This document shows positions 39,810-48,166 of a stretch of DNA of 64,000 nt, in pieces. The stretch is from contig JAEZKC010000016.1 of NCBI GenBank assembly GCA_023436205.1, forward strand, positions 1-64,000, in the 5' to 3' direction. Origin of the DNA: Fibrobacterota bacterium (GTDB lineage: Bacteria > Fibrobacterota > Chitinivibrionia > Chitinivibrionales > Chitinispirillaceae). A model generated the notes under the pieces. That model did no database searches and was not told the origin of the DNA. It saw only the letters and a program-made list of their open reading frames with translations. Numbering within the stretch: the first letter of the stretch is position 1; each line of letters opens with the position of its first letter. The translations under genes were made by a program, and so were the position numbers.

Positions 39810-42059
39810 TCAAGGGTTTTCAAAATTTGCAAACTTCGCCATCAGCTTACGCCTGACCCCGTCACTGAAAAGCACGGTCAGCTTTGTGTCATCCCCGAAA
39901 CCACTTACGCTCAAAATGCGTCCTCTGCCATACTGTTTGTGGATCACATTCTGCCCCATACGGTACTCGATTGTCTCCTGTGAAAACTCGTCAAATGTGG
40001 GCTTCGGCGCGCGACGAGCGGCCGGTGCCGGTGCTCCACGGGGCGGAGCAGGTCTGTTTAAAGGAGGAGCGGTGCGCACAGGCCGCTGGTCAAAGGACGG
40101 GAGCGTCCCGAAATAGGTGGTTTTATCGTTATATGACACCAGATCACCGGGAATCTCATTGAGAAAGCGGGATGGTTCACTGGGGATAATATCACCAAAC
40201 CGTCTTCTCTGATCGACATAGGAGCACTCGAGATTTTCCATGGCTCTCGTGGATCCCACGTAAAAGAGCCGGCGCTCCTCTTCCACCTTGGCATCATCAT
40301 CGAAATTCTGCCTTGACGGAATGATACCATCCTCAACACCCACCAGGAAAACATACTTGAACTCAAGCCCTTTGGCGCAGTGCATGGTCATGAGATTTAT
40401 CGCATTGTCTTTGCGGGTCCAGCCATCGACATCAGAAGCCAGGGATACCTCCTCAAGAAAATCGGAAAGTCCCTTGCCACTATTTTCCTGATTCCAAATG
40501 GCCAGTGCGTTAACGAGTTCGTTAATGTTCTCGATTCTTCCGGATGACTCCTCGGAGTCATCCTGGGTGAGCATGTCCATGTAACCACTCAGCTGAAGAG
40601 TTTCGTTAAGGATAACATGCGGGGGCTCATTTCTCTGTACTGAGTCAAGCAGGAGCTCAAACATCTCCTGTAAAGAGGCGAACCCCTTTTGAGACCGGGT
40701 ACCCAGGGTGGATGCTTCACCGCTGAGAACGGTTTGAAGGAGCGACTTCCCTCTTTCTCTTGCCAGAGAGGCGAGGCCTTCACGAGCTTTGTCACCCAAC
40801 CCGCGAGCGGGAGTGTTCACGATACGGTCAAAGGAAACGTCATCTTTCTGATTGACAAGCAAGCGCAGGTAGGCCAGACAGTCCTTGATTTCCGCACGTT
40901 CGTAGAAACTGGTGCCGCCCACCAGAACGTAAGGAAGGCGCTTTTTGCGCAATGATTCCTCGAAGGAACGGGACTGGGCATTGGTGCGGAAAAGGACCGC
41001 AATATCGGTTCCTTTCATCTTCTGGAGAAGCTGCTCGCATCTGGTGGCCACATGCTCCGCTTCCTGGCGGTCATCGCGGAAACGGTTGAGCGTAACCGGT
41101 GTGCCACCGGGCCGATCGGTCCACAGCTGCTTTGAGGCGCGCTTGCTGTTTGATATAATGGCAGCGTTGGCGAAATCCAGAATTGCCCTGGTGGAACGAT
41201 AATTCTGTTCCAGCTTGAAAACCCTTGTCTGCGGAAACTCATTTTCAAAGGAGAGAATATTCTCGACCAGGGCACCCCGCCATCCGTAAATGCTCTGATC
41301 ATCATCTCCCACAGCAAATATCTTATGATGTCCCCTGGACAAAAGCGAGACCAGCTGAAACTGAGCTTTGTTGGTGTCCTGGTATTCGTCCACCAGCACA
41401 TACTTGAACTGATCCTGGTATCTCTGCAGCACGCTCTCGTTTCCACGGAAAAGGTAAACGGTGGTACTGATCAGATCATCGAAATCCATGGCCTGCTGAT
41501 CTCTGAGCGCCTTCTGATAAGCCTTGTAAAGCTTGGCGAACTCTCTATCCCGGAAACCCCGGGCATTACGATCCTCCTCTTCGGGGGTTCTGCATGCCGA
41601 CTTGCAGGATGAGATCATTGCCAGAAGATACTTGGGAGGCATAGTGCGGTCGTCAACATCATACTGTTTGAGAAGCTTCTTCACCACGGAGAGCTGATCG
41701 CTTGTATCGTAAATTGTAAAGGTAGGCGGGAAACCTATATGCGCCGATTCTCTTCTAAGGATACGTGCGCACATAGAGTGGAACGTACCGATCCACAGTC
41801 CGTTCACCGGCATGCCGATAAGGCTCTCAACCCTGGAGCGCATCTCACGGGCGGCCTTGTTGGTGAAAGTGGCGGCAAAAATTTTCGAGGGGTGCAGGCC
41901 CTGCTCGATAAGATAAGCGATCTTGGCAGTGAGCACCCGTGTTTTACCCGTGCCTGCACCAGCGAACACCAGTTCAGGGCCATCCATATAGGCCACTGCC
42001 TGACGCTGTACATTGTTAAGGACCATGCTGTCGAGAACCGAGGGTCTCCTGTTAACCAT
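39810..42059 (-). CDS. pcrA: UvrD/PcrA-type DNA helicase
   Basis: About 749 residues from ATG 42059, overlapping the pilB stop by eight bases; ATG 42026 is an alternative. Superfamily I motifs: Q-motif LNNVQRQAV, Walker A AGAGTGKT, DEYQDTN, GDDDQSIYGWRGA, LEQNYRST, TMHCAKGLEF and YVGSTRA. The C-terminal ~80 residues are Pro/Arg-rich followed by a small Tudor-like domain (KQYGRGRIL), as in PcrA, which binds RNA polymerase. Roles: nucleotide excision repair, replication past obstacles. Confidence 0.95.
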   Translation of the reverse strand: MVNRRPSVLDSMVLNNVQRQAVAYMDGPELVFAGAGTGKTRVLTAKIAYLIEQGLHPSKIFAATFTNKAAREMRSRVESLIGMPVNGLWIGTFHSMCARILRRESAHIGFPPTFTIYDTSDQLSVVKKLLKQYDVDDRTMPPKYLLAMISSCKSACRTPEEEDRNARGFRDREFAKLYKAYQKALRDQQAMDFDDLISTTVYLFRGNESVLQRYQDQFKYVLVDEYQDTNKAQFQLVSLLSRGHHKIFAVGDDDQSIYGWRGALVENILSFENEFPQTRVFKLEQNYRSTRAILDFANAAIISNSKRASKQLWTDRPGGTPVTLNRFRDDRQEAEHVATRCEQLLQKMKGTDIAVLFRTNAQSRSFEESLRKKRLPYVLVGGTSFYERAEIKDCLAYLRLLVNQKDDVSFDRIVNTPARGLGDKAREGLASLARERGKSLLQTVLSGEASTLGTRSQKGFASLQEMFELLLDSVQRNEPPHVILNETLQLSGYMDMLTQDDSEESSGRIENINELVNALAIWNQENSGKGLSDFLEEVSLASDVDGWTRKDNAINLMTMHCAKGLEFKYVFLVGVEDGIIPSRQNFDDDAKVEEERRLFYVGSTRAMENLECSYVDQRRRFGDIIPSEPSRFLNEIPGDLVSYNDKTTYFGTLPSFDQRPVRTAPPLNRPAPPRGAPAPAARRAPKPTFDEFSQETIEYRMGQNVIHKQYGRGRILSVSGFGDDTKLTVLFSDGVRRKLMAKFANFENP

Positions 42060-43941
42060 CCTGCGTTGCTCCGAGCACCTGCTCAATTGTTGTCATACCC
42101 TCGAGAACCTTTTTAAGACCATCGCGGCGCAGCGTATCGAAATTGCCCCGTTTGAGGAGGTACTGGCGAACCTGCTCTGCCGGCTGACGCTGAATCACCA
42201 TGCGGGTGACAGTTTCATCAGGCACCAGAAATTCATACAGACCCAAACGGCCCTTGAATCCGGAATTGTTGCAGAACTTGCACCCTCTGCCCTTGTGAAA
42301 CTTCAGCCCGGGCTTCAAACCCAGCTTGGCCAGGAGTTCAGGTTCCGGGTCATAGGCCTCCACACATTTAGAACAGGTTCTGCGCACCAGTCGCTGAGCG
42401 AGAACGCCGATAATTGTGGAGGTTATGAGAAACGGTTCAAGTCCCATGTCAAGAAGACGCGTGTAGGCGCTGGCGGCATCATTGGTATGAAGAGTGGAGA
42501 ACACAAGGTGACCTGTCAAGGCAGCCTGAATAGCCATCTGACAGGTTTCAGCATCGCGCATTTCACCGATCATAATAACGTCGGGGTCCTGACGAAGAAT
42601 GGACCTCATACCATCTGCAAAGCTGAATCCGGCCTTCACATTTATCTGCCCCTGGGCGATTCCATCAAGATGGAATTCCACAGGATCTTCCATGGTGACT
42701 ATATTTTTACTTACATCATATATTTTCTGTAAAGCTGCGTACAAGGTGGAGCTCTTACCGCTTCCCGTGGGACCAGTCACCAGCACTATGCCATCCGGTT
42801 TTTCGATAGTCTCCTCGAAAATCGCCTTGGTCTTGGGCAGAAAACCGAGCTGGTCAATGGAAATGCCCATGGACTGAGGGTCCAAGATACGCATAACTAT
42901 TTTTTCGTTCACACCGCGAAGCCGAGTCATCACCGGATAACTGGACACACGCAGGTCAATTTCACGGCCTTCGTGACGAATCTGGAATCGGCCGTCCTGA
43001 GGACGTCTCTTTTCGGCGATGTCCATCCCTGCCATAATTTTAAGACGGGAAGTAATCTGAGCCCGCAACTGAAGCGGTATGGGGTTTTTCTCCACCAGGT
43101 CGCCGTCTATTCTGTAGCGAAGGCGGGTATAACGCTCCATTGGCTCGATATGTATATCGGATGCTCCCTCAAGAATGGCCTGGTTCACCAGAAGGTTGAC
43201 CAGTTTGACAACCTGTGCACCTTCCTCATCGGTAAGCGATTCACGGTCATCCTCCACCTTCACCAGATCAAGATCCTGTTGATCGCCAGTCTCCCCCAGG
43301 ATCTGTGTCATCTCTTCCAGACCCGAGGAATAGTTCTTCTCTATTGAATCAAGAATGCTTTTTTCGGTGGCGATTACCGGATCTATGTCCTTACCGGTTT
43401 TAAATTTCAGATGGTCGATTGTACGCAGATTTGTGGGGTCGGCCATAGCGACCGTAAGCACCCCGTTCTGCTCAAAGAGGGGGATAACCTTGTACTTGCG
43501 GGCCATTTCCTCGGGGATATAGCGTAAAAGATGCCTGGAGAAGTTAAAATACTCAAGCACCACATGCTGAATATCAAGCTGAGCACTAAGTACGTCCACA
43601 AGCTTGTGCTCGGAAAGAAACCCCAGCTTCACAAGACATTTACCCAGCTGCAGACTGCTTTTTTTCTGCTCTTCAAGGCCTTTCTGAAGCTGCTCGGGGG
43701 TGATAAGCCCCTGATCGATAAGCACTTCACCGATGCGTTTCTTCTGCCGAAGCTGAATCTGCTCACCGAGAACAGCTGTCAGGTCTTCATCGGTTATAAA
43801 CCCCATCCGCACAAGAACGGTACCGATACTCACACCGGTGCGTTTGTGCTCCTGGAGTGCCTGCAGCATCTGCTCCTCATTGATAAGTCCTTGAGCCAGC
43901 AGGATTTCACCCAGCTTTTTGCGACGTTTTTCTACCATCAT
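42052..43941 (-). CDS. PilB/GspE-type assembly ATPase with tandem MshEN domains
   Basis: 629 residues. Two N-terminal repeats of the MshEN-like kind (KLGEILLAQGLINEEQM; RIGEVLIDQGLITPEQL), whose relatives bind c-di-GMP, precede the T2SSE ATPase with Walker A GPTGSGKSS, the Asp box, EDPVEF, Walker B MIGEMRDAET and HTNDA. A zinc site (CSKC...CKFC) is present. The protein powers type IV pilus extension or type II secretion; with PilM/PilN and ComEA nearby, a pilus is likelier. Start ATGATG at 43941 has no good Shine-Dalgarno. Two HD-GYP genes in the region fit c-di-GMP control (inference). Confidence 0.93.
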   Translation of the reverse strand: MMVEKRRKKLGEILLAQGLINEEQMLQALQEHKRTGVSIGTVLVRMGFITDEDLTAVLGEQIQLRQKKRIGEVLIDQGLITPEQLQKGLEEQKKSSLQLGKCLVKLGFLSEHKLVDVLSAQLDIQHVVLEYFNFSRHLLRYIPEEMARKYKVIPLFEQNGVLTVAMADPTNLRTIDHLKFKTGKDIDPVIATEKSILDSIEKNYSSGLEEMTQILGETGDQQDLDLVKVEDDRESLTDEEGAQVVKLVNLLVNQAILEGASDIHIEPMERYTRLRYRIDGDLVEKNPIPLQLRAQITSRLKIMAGMDIAEKRRPQDGRFQIRHEGREIDLRVSSYPVMTRLRGVNEKIVMRILDPQSMGISIDQLGFLPKTKAIFEETIEKPDGIVLVTGPTGSGKSSTLYAALQKIYDVSKNIVTMEDPVEFHLDGIAQGQINVKAGFSFADGMRSILRQDPDVIMIGEMRDAETCQMAIQAALTGHLVFSTLHTNDAASAYTRLLDMGLEPFLITSTIIGVLAQRLVRRTCSKCVEAYDPEPELLAKLGLKPGLKFHKGRGCKFCNNSGFKGRLGLYEFLVPDETVTRMVIQRQPAEQVRQYLLKRGNFDTLRRDGLKKVLEGMTTIEQVLGATQDG

Positions 43942-44077
43942 AATAGTTCGCTAGACCCTTTTAAAAATTCTGTCCGGTGGCGAAAAATATCTGTGCTCCC
44001 AGGAGATTCAGAAAGTGAACCCCGATAGCCAGTTTCTATTATATATATCATCTGCTGTGTTAGGAATATAAACCGGA

Positions 44078-45112
44078 TTAGGGACGTTTACAAGACTCTT
44101 TTACATGATCCCAGGATCTCCCGGGCAACTCTCCAACCGTTCCATCCGTGAACTGCACCCTTACTCCCCTGAATTCCTCTGTAAAGCACCCGAGCCGGAC
44201 CGGTATGAGCTCACTGAATTCTGGCAATTGACAGGGATCAAATCCACCCTGCGCGGCAAAGAGAAGCTCATACTCCTCTCCTCCGTGAAAAAACCAATCT
44301 GCCCAGTTCATCTTCAACTCACCCGAAAGATTCAAAAGCTCCGATCCAGCAGAACCATTAAGATCATCAAACAGAAATCCCAGATCATTTTCAAAACAGA
44401 GCGTCGCCACATCTTTGGATAATCCATCGGAGAGATCCATCATGGAGTGCACCTCGACCGATCGGGCAAGTGCCAATCCTTGCTCTATTCGAGGAACTGG
44501 ACTTACATGCGCATTCACCAACCGCGCAAACCGCTCGGGAACCCCGTCTCGTCCCCAGTGCTTCAAAGCCGCAAACCCGGCAGCACTCTCCCCCGGCATC
44601 CCGGTTACCCACAGCACATCTCCGGCTCTAATCCCCTTGCGTTTCAGCACTCGAGCTCCGGCATCAATCCGACCTATCAAAGTTATCCCCAGTGTCCACA
44701 CCGGGCCGCAGGAGAGGTCCCCCCCGACAAGTGGAAAATTCCACTTTCTGCAGGCGCGCCCGAATCCCCGGTAGATCTCTTCCACTTTTTTATGTAATCC
44801 AGGCTCTCCCCTGGGAAATACCAGCTGAACCACCGCACTGTCGGGAGCTGCCCCCATGGATGCACAGTCGCTCAGATTGCTTACCATAGCCCGGTACCCG
44901 ACCTCCTCCAAACTCATGGTATCTACCGAAAAATGTACATTCTCCACAGAGATATCAGCGGTGATGATAAGCTTTTCTCCGGCAATGCGGTTTACCCTTA
45001 CCGCAGCATCATCACCGATGGCTTCCTCGTAGGCAGTGCCGCTGTTCTCAGGAAGATGCCTGCGAATCGCCTCTATCAACTCATATTCGCCGGATGGATA
45101 CTCCACTTTCAC
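44078..45112 (-). CDS. thiL: thiamine-monophosphate kinase
   Basis: 344 residues from GTG 45112. ThiL/AIR-synthase fold: EAIGDDAAVRVN (metal-binding DD), ISVENVHFSVDTMSLEEVGYRAMVSNLSDCASMGA (in parts: SVENVHF, SNLSDCASMGA), FPLVGGDLS and MDLSDGLSKD. It phosphorylates thiamine-P to thiamine-PP. Starts four bases after the GT4 stop. Confidence 0.95.
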   Translation of the reverse strand: MKVEYPSGEYELIEAIRRHLPENSGTAYEEAIGDDAAVRVNRIAGEKLIITADISVENVHFSVDTMSLEEVGYRAMVSNLSDCASMGAAPDSAVVQLVFPRGEPGLHKKVEEIYRGFGRACRKWNFPLVGGDLSCGPVWTLGITLIGRIDAGARVLKRKGIRAGDVLWVTGMPGESAAGFAALKHWGRDGVPERFARLVNAHVSPVPRIEQGLALARSVEVHSMMDLSDGLSKDVATLCFENDLGFLFDDLNGSAGSELLNLSGELKMNWADWFFHGGEEYELLFAAQGGFDPCQLPEFSELIPVRLGCFTEEFRGVRVQFTDGTVGELPGRSWDHVKESCKRP

Positions 45113-45115
45113 CCC

Positions 45116-46264
45116 TCAAAGTTCGGCCGAGACCTGCAGCCTGGCCAGTCCCTTCTTATATAAGGTAATATACTCTTGAGCGCACCTTTGCCAGCTGTAG
45201 TGCTGCACCGATTCCAGAGCCGCCTTGCGCATGGTCTCCAGATACACCCTGTCGACAACCAGTTTCTCAAGAGCAGATTGAATCGCCCCGCTTTGAGCAC
45301 TGGGGATAAGAAGCCCATTTTCCCCGTTGATGATGAAATCGCTCGGACCCGGTATATCGGTTGCCACGGGAGCCAGCCCGCAGGCCATTCCCTCCAGTAG
45401 CGTAAAACCGAATCCCTCCGACAAACTCGCAAACAACTGGATCTGATAATCCTGCAATAGAATTGGAAGCTCCCCGTGAGCATATTCGGGAACGACATGC
45501 ACCCGCTCACGAACCGATTCGTCAAAACCATTCACCACCACACTGGAATCAACACCGGTCCCTAGAAATCCCACTGCCAGATTGGGATAACGAAGCAGTA
45601 GTGCATTAATTGCCGGGACACTGTACTGAATCCCTTTTCTGGGAATGAAGGTCCCTATCTGCGCGATGCGAATAACCTGATCTTCGGCAAGCGGCTTTAT
45701 AGGCTGATTGAGAAATGAATCGGGAAGTCCATAGGGCACCACGGCTGATTTTTCCTGGCTCACTCTCATTGTTTCAACGGCAAACTTCAGATCCCGGGTG
45801 TTCATCTGAAAAACAAGGTCCGCACATCTTAGCGAACTGGCCACTTCCCGAAGACGCCACCCGCCGTGATAGATCGGATACCGCCAGTTCAGCCGAAGTT
45901 CCCCTTTGCGAGCTTCGGCCAGGTTGCGCAGATGCGCCATCTGCTCAAGACCGTAGGAGCGGGTGACCACAAGCGGCTTACCCTCTTTTTTTCTGCCCCA
46001 TCTGCACCACACCCAGGCATCACCGGTGGATGCATCCAGCACATCAATGGCATTGTATTTACTCAGTTTAAGAACACGTGAGGCCAGAAACCAGGGGAAC
46101 AGCAGCTTTTTAGCGATGTTTGGCAGCCAGGACGGGAGATCATCGAAAGAGAATATCTGCACCTCGTGCCCAAGATTCCGCAGCTGTTCACCGATTCTGA
46201 AAGTGGCTCCCGGAGCGCCAGAGTCGGGATCGAGGAAATGGTGGATGGAGAGAAGAATTTTCAT
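45116..46264 (-). CDS. glycosyltransferase family 4
   Basis: 382 residues from ATG 46264 (a TTG just upstream is less likely). GT-B fold: N-terminal HHFLDPDSGAPGATFRIGEQL, central IAQIGTFIPRKGIQYSVPAINALL and the C-terminal donor site SLSEGFGFTLLEGMACGLAPVATDIPG (E-x7-E in EGFGFTLLE). Retaining glycosyl transfer in the cytoplasm, probably to an envelope glycan. No other glycan genes adjoin, so acceptor unknown. Confidence 0.9.
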   Translation of the reverse strand: MKILLSIHHFLDPDSGAPGATFRIGEQLRNLGHEVQIFSFDDLPSWLPNIAKKLLFPWFLASRVLKLSKYNAIDVLDASTGDAWVWCRWGRKKEGKPLVVTRSYGLEQMAHLRNLAEARKGELRLNWRYPIYHGGWRLREVASSLRCADLVFQMNTRDLKFAVETMRVSQEKSAVVPYGLPDSFLNQPIKPLAEDQVIRIAQIGTFIPRKGIQYSVPAINALLLRYPNLAVGFLGTGVDSSVVVNGFDESVRERVHVVPEYAHGELPILLQDYQIQLFASLSEGFGFTLLEGMACGLAPVATDIPGPSDFIINGENGLLIPSAQSGAIQSALEKLVVDRVYLETMRKAALESVQHYSWQRCAQEYITLYKKGLARLQVSAEL

Positions 46265-46462
46265 CAAAAATTCTGTAAATGAGGTTCAAGGATTACTGAC
46301 AAAATCTGCAGCGCTGCATGCTAATATACTCTCTAAAACTGTTCGGCTTGTGAATAAGTTCAAAATAAGAGCAGAACCAATAAAGTAATGATGGAAAATC
46401 GGTGAAATGAAAACTATTTTTCTACTCTTTTGTATAAATCACCCAGCCATACCGGAGAGATG

Positions 46463-47464
46463 ATGCAGATTCCTTTCAAAGCAGACCCAAGTCGAAACAG
46501 AGTGGCCGCTATCGGTTCGGCCCTGATGGACCTTTGTCTTCTGGAGAGCGAGGAGTTCCTCAGCGGCTCCGGGGCTCAGAAAGGCGGCATGGTGATGGTG
46601 GATCACTCCCACATTACATCTCTGCTTTCCAGAAGCCGCGTGATTCCCCGGATTGTACCGGGAGGATCAGCATGCAACACCATAGTGGGAATCGGCATGC
46701 TTGGCGGTAACGCCCGTTTCATTGGCAAAAGAGGAGAAGATGAACTGGGTCGGCAGTTTGAAGCAAGCTTGATCAGAAGCAATGTGGAACCCGTTCTTCT
46801 CACGTCTCCCTCCCCTACCGGACACGTGTTGTCGATCATCACTCCCGACGCCCAGCGCTCGATGATGACCTATCTTGGGGCTTCCGCCGAAACGCTTCCG
46901 GAGGAGATCACTGCCGGGCATTTCCGCGACACGGCGATTGTGCACCTGGAAGGCTACCTGCTCTTCAACCCGCAGCTTCTCAGGGCTTCCTTGACAGCCG
47001 CAAAGAAGGCGGGGGCCATAGTGTCCCTCGATCTAGCCTCCTACACCATAGTGGAAACATCACTGCAGCTGCTTGACGAAATCACAGGCACATATGTTGA
47101 CATTCTCATAGCCAATGAAGATGAGGCTGCTGCCTTTACAGGCTTGAAAGATGAACAGGAAGCTGTACGTGCGCTTGCGAAAAAAGCCCCTGTGGCAGTT
47201 ATGAAACTGGGAAAAAGGGGAAGCCTTATAGCTCACAATGGGGAAATCGTTTCTGTAAAGCCGTGCGGAAGCGGTGCGGCAGTGGACACCACCGGTGCAG
47301 GAGATCTCTGGGCCGCTGGTTTCCTTTACGGATTAGTAAAGGGATATCCACTGGAAGTGTGCGGCGCAATCGGCTCTTCCTGCGGCTTCGAGGTGTGTCA
47401 GGTGGTGGGAGCCTGCATTCCCGATGAAGGATGGGCCCGCATAAAAAAAGGACTTCCTAACTGA
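46463..47464 (+). CDS. PfkB family carbohydrate/adenosine kinase
   Basis: 333 residues from the second of two tandem ATGs, five bases after GGAG. PfkB signatures: VPGGSACNTIVGIGMLGGNARFIGKRGEDELG (in parts: GGSACNTIVGIG, FIGKRGEDELG) and the C-terminal DTTGAGDLWAAGFLYG with catalytic Asp. The N-terminal DxxxD-like ALMDLCLL and the long form recall the adenosine kinase branch, but the substrate is not decided by sequence. Stands alone on the plus strand. Confidence 0.9.
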   Translation: MQIPFKADPSRNRVAAIGSALMDLCLLESEEFLSGSGAQKGGMVMVDHSHITSLLSRSRVIPRIVPGGSACNTIVGIGMLGGNARFIGKRGEDELGRQFEASLIRSNVEPVLLTSPSPTGHVLSIITPDAQRSMMTYLGASAETLPEEITAGHFRDTAIVHLEGYLLFNPQLLRASLTAAKKAGAIVSLDLASYTIVETSLQLLDEITGTYVDILIANEDEAAAFTGLKDEQEAVRALAKKAPVAVMKLGKRGSLIAHNGEIVSVKPCGSGAAVDTTGAGDLWAAGFLYGLVKGYPLEVCGAIGSSCGFEVCQVVGACIPDEGWARIKKGLPN

Positions 47465-47533
47465 TTTTCTTGCTTTTTACCCTTGTAACCTTTTATTTAC
47501 TTCATTAAGCCCGTTATTGAGGCGTGTTATGCC

Positions 47534-47556
47534 AGGTTCTGGTCCCTATTCAGAAC
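47534..47556 (+). other. hairpin in the RRM gene leader
   Basis: GGTTCTG pairs with CAGAACC around a nine-base loop, 32 bases before the GTG start. It could influence RNA stability or autoregulation of the RNA-binding protein gene; no direct evidence. Confidence 0.3.
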
Positions 47557-47587
47557 CGTATTTGTCTAACTTTACTTGGAGGTCCTT

Positions 47588-47908
47588 GTGTCCAAAAAGC
47601 TGTATGTCGGAAATCTCCCATTCAATGCCTCACCCGAGCAGATTCAAGATTTGTTCGGCAATTACGGAGAGGTCCAATCTGTTAAAATCATCACCGACAG
47701 AGAAACTGGAAGATCCAGAGGTTTCTGTTTCGTGGAAATGGAAAATGCCGAAAATGCCTTAAATGAGCTCAACGGCAGAGAATTCGAAGGACGCAAGCTG
47801 ACCGTAAGTGAAGCCCGCGAACGCGAACAGCGCCCCGGAGGCGGTAATGGCGGTGGTGGCAGAAGAGGTGGTGGTGGTGGTTTCGGTGGAGGCGGCCGTC
47901 GCTACTAA
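47588..47908 (+). CDS. RRM-type glycine-rich RNA-binding protein
   Basis: 106 residues from GTG 47588, with GGAGG upstream. One RRM (~1-80) with RNP2 LYVGNL and RNP1 RGFCFVEM intact, and a C-terminal Gly/Arg tail (RRGGGGGFGGGGRR) like cyanobacterial cold-induced Rbp proteins. It binds single-stranded RNA, possibly as a chaperone. Monocistronic with a strong terminator. Confidence 0.95.
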   Translation: MSKKLYVGNLPFNASPEQIQDLFGNYGEVQSVKIITDRETGRSRGFCFVEMENAENALNELNGREFEGRKLTVSEAREREQRPGGGNGGGGRRGGGGGFGGGGRRY

Positions 47909-47934
47909 TCAAGTGATAAGGTGAAAAATTATGG

Positions 47935-47965
47935 AAGGGCCTGCACTCGTGCGGGTCCTTTTTTA
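47935..47965 (+). terminator. terminator of the RRM gene
   Basis: Stem 47935-47946 with 47949-47960 (two G-U pairs; innermost pairs probably open), followed by a T-run. Classical intrinsic terminator 27 bases after the stop. The remaining ~200 bases to the next gene show nothing recognisable. Confidence 0.85.
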
Positions 47966-48166
47966 TTTGGTGAAGAGTAGCTCCAAACAAGGGCTTGATT
48001 CGCCAACTTTGAGACAAAAACATGTAATTTAAATAAGGTGGTCCGTTTCCCTAGTCCACCTGCCAGCTCCCCCAATCCTACTCTCGGCAGAATATCTCCC
48101 AGCCCAATACGAAACTTCTAAAACCAGCTATTCTTTTAGGCCAAGCCGCTGAGTTAGCAAAAAGAG

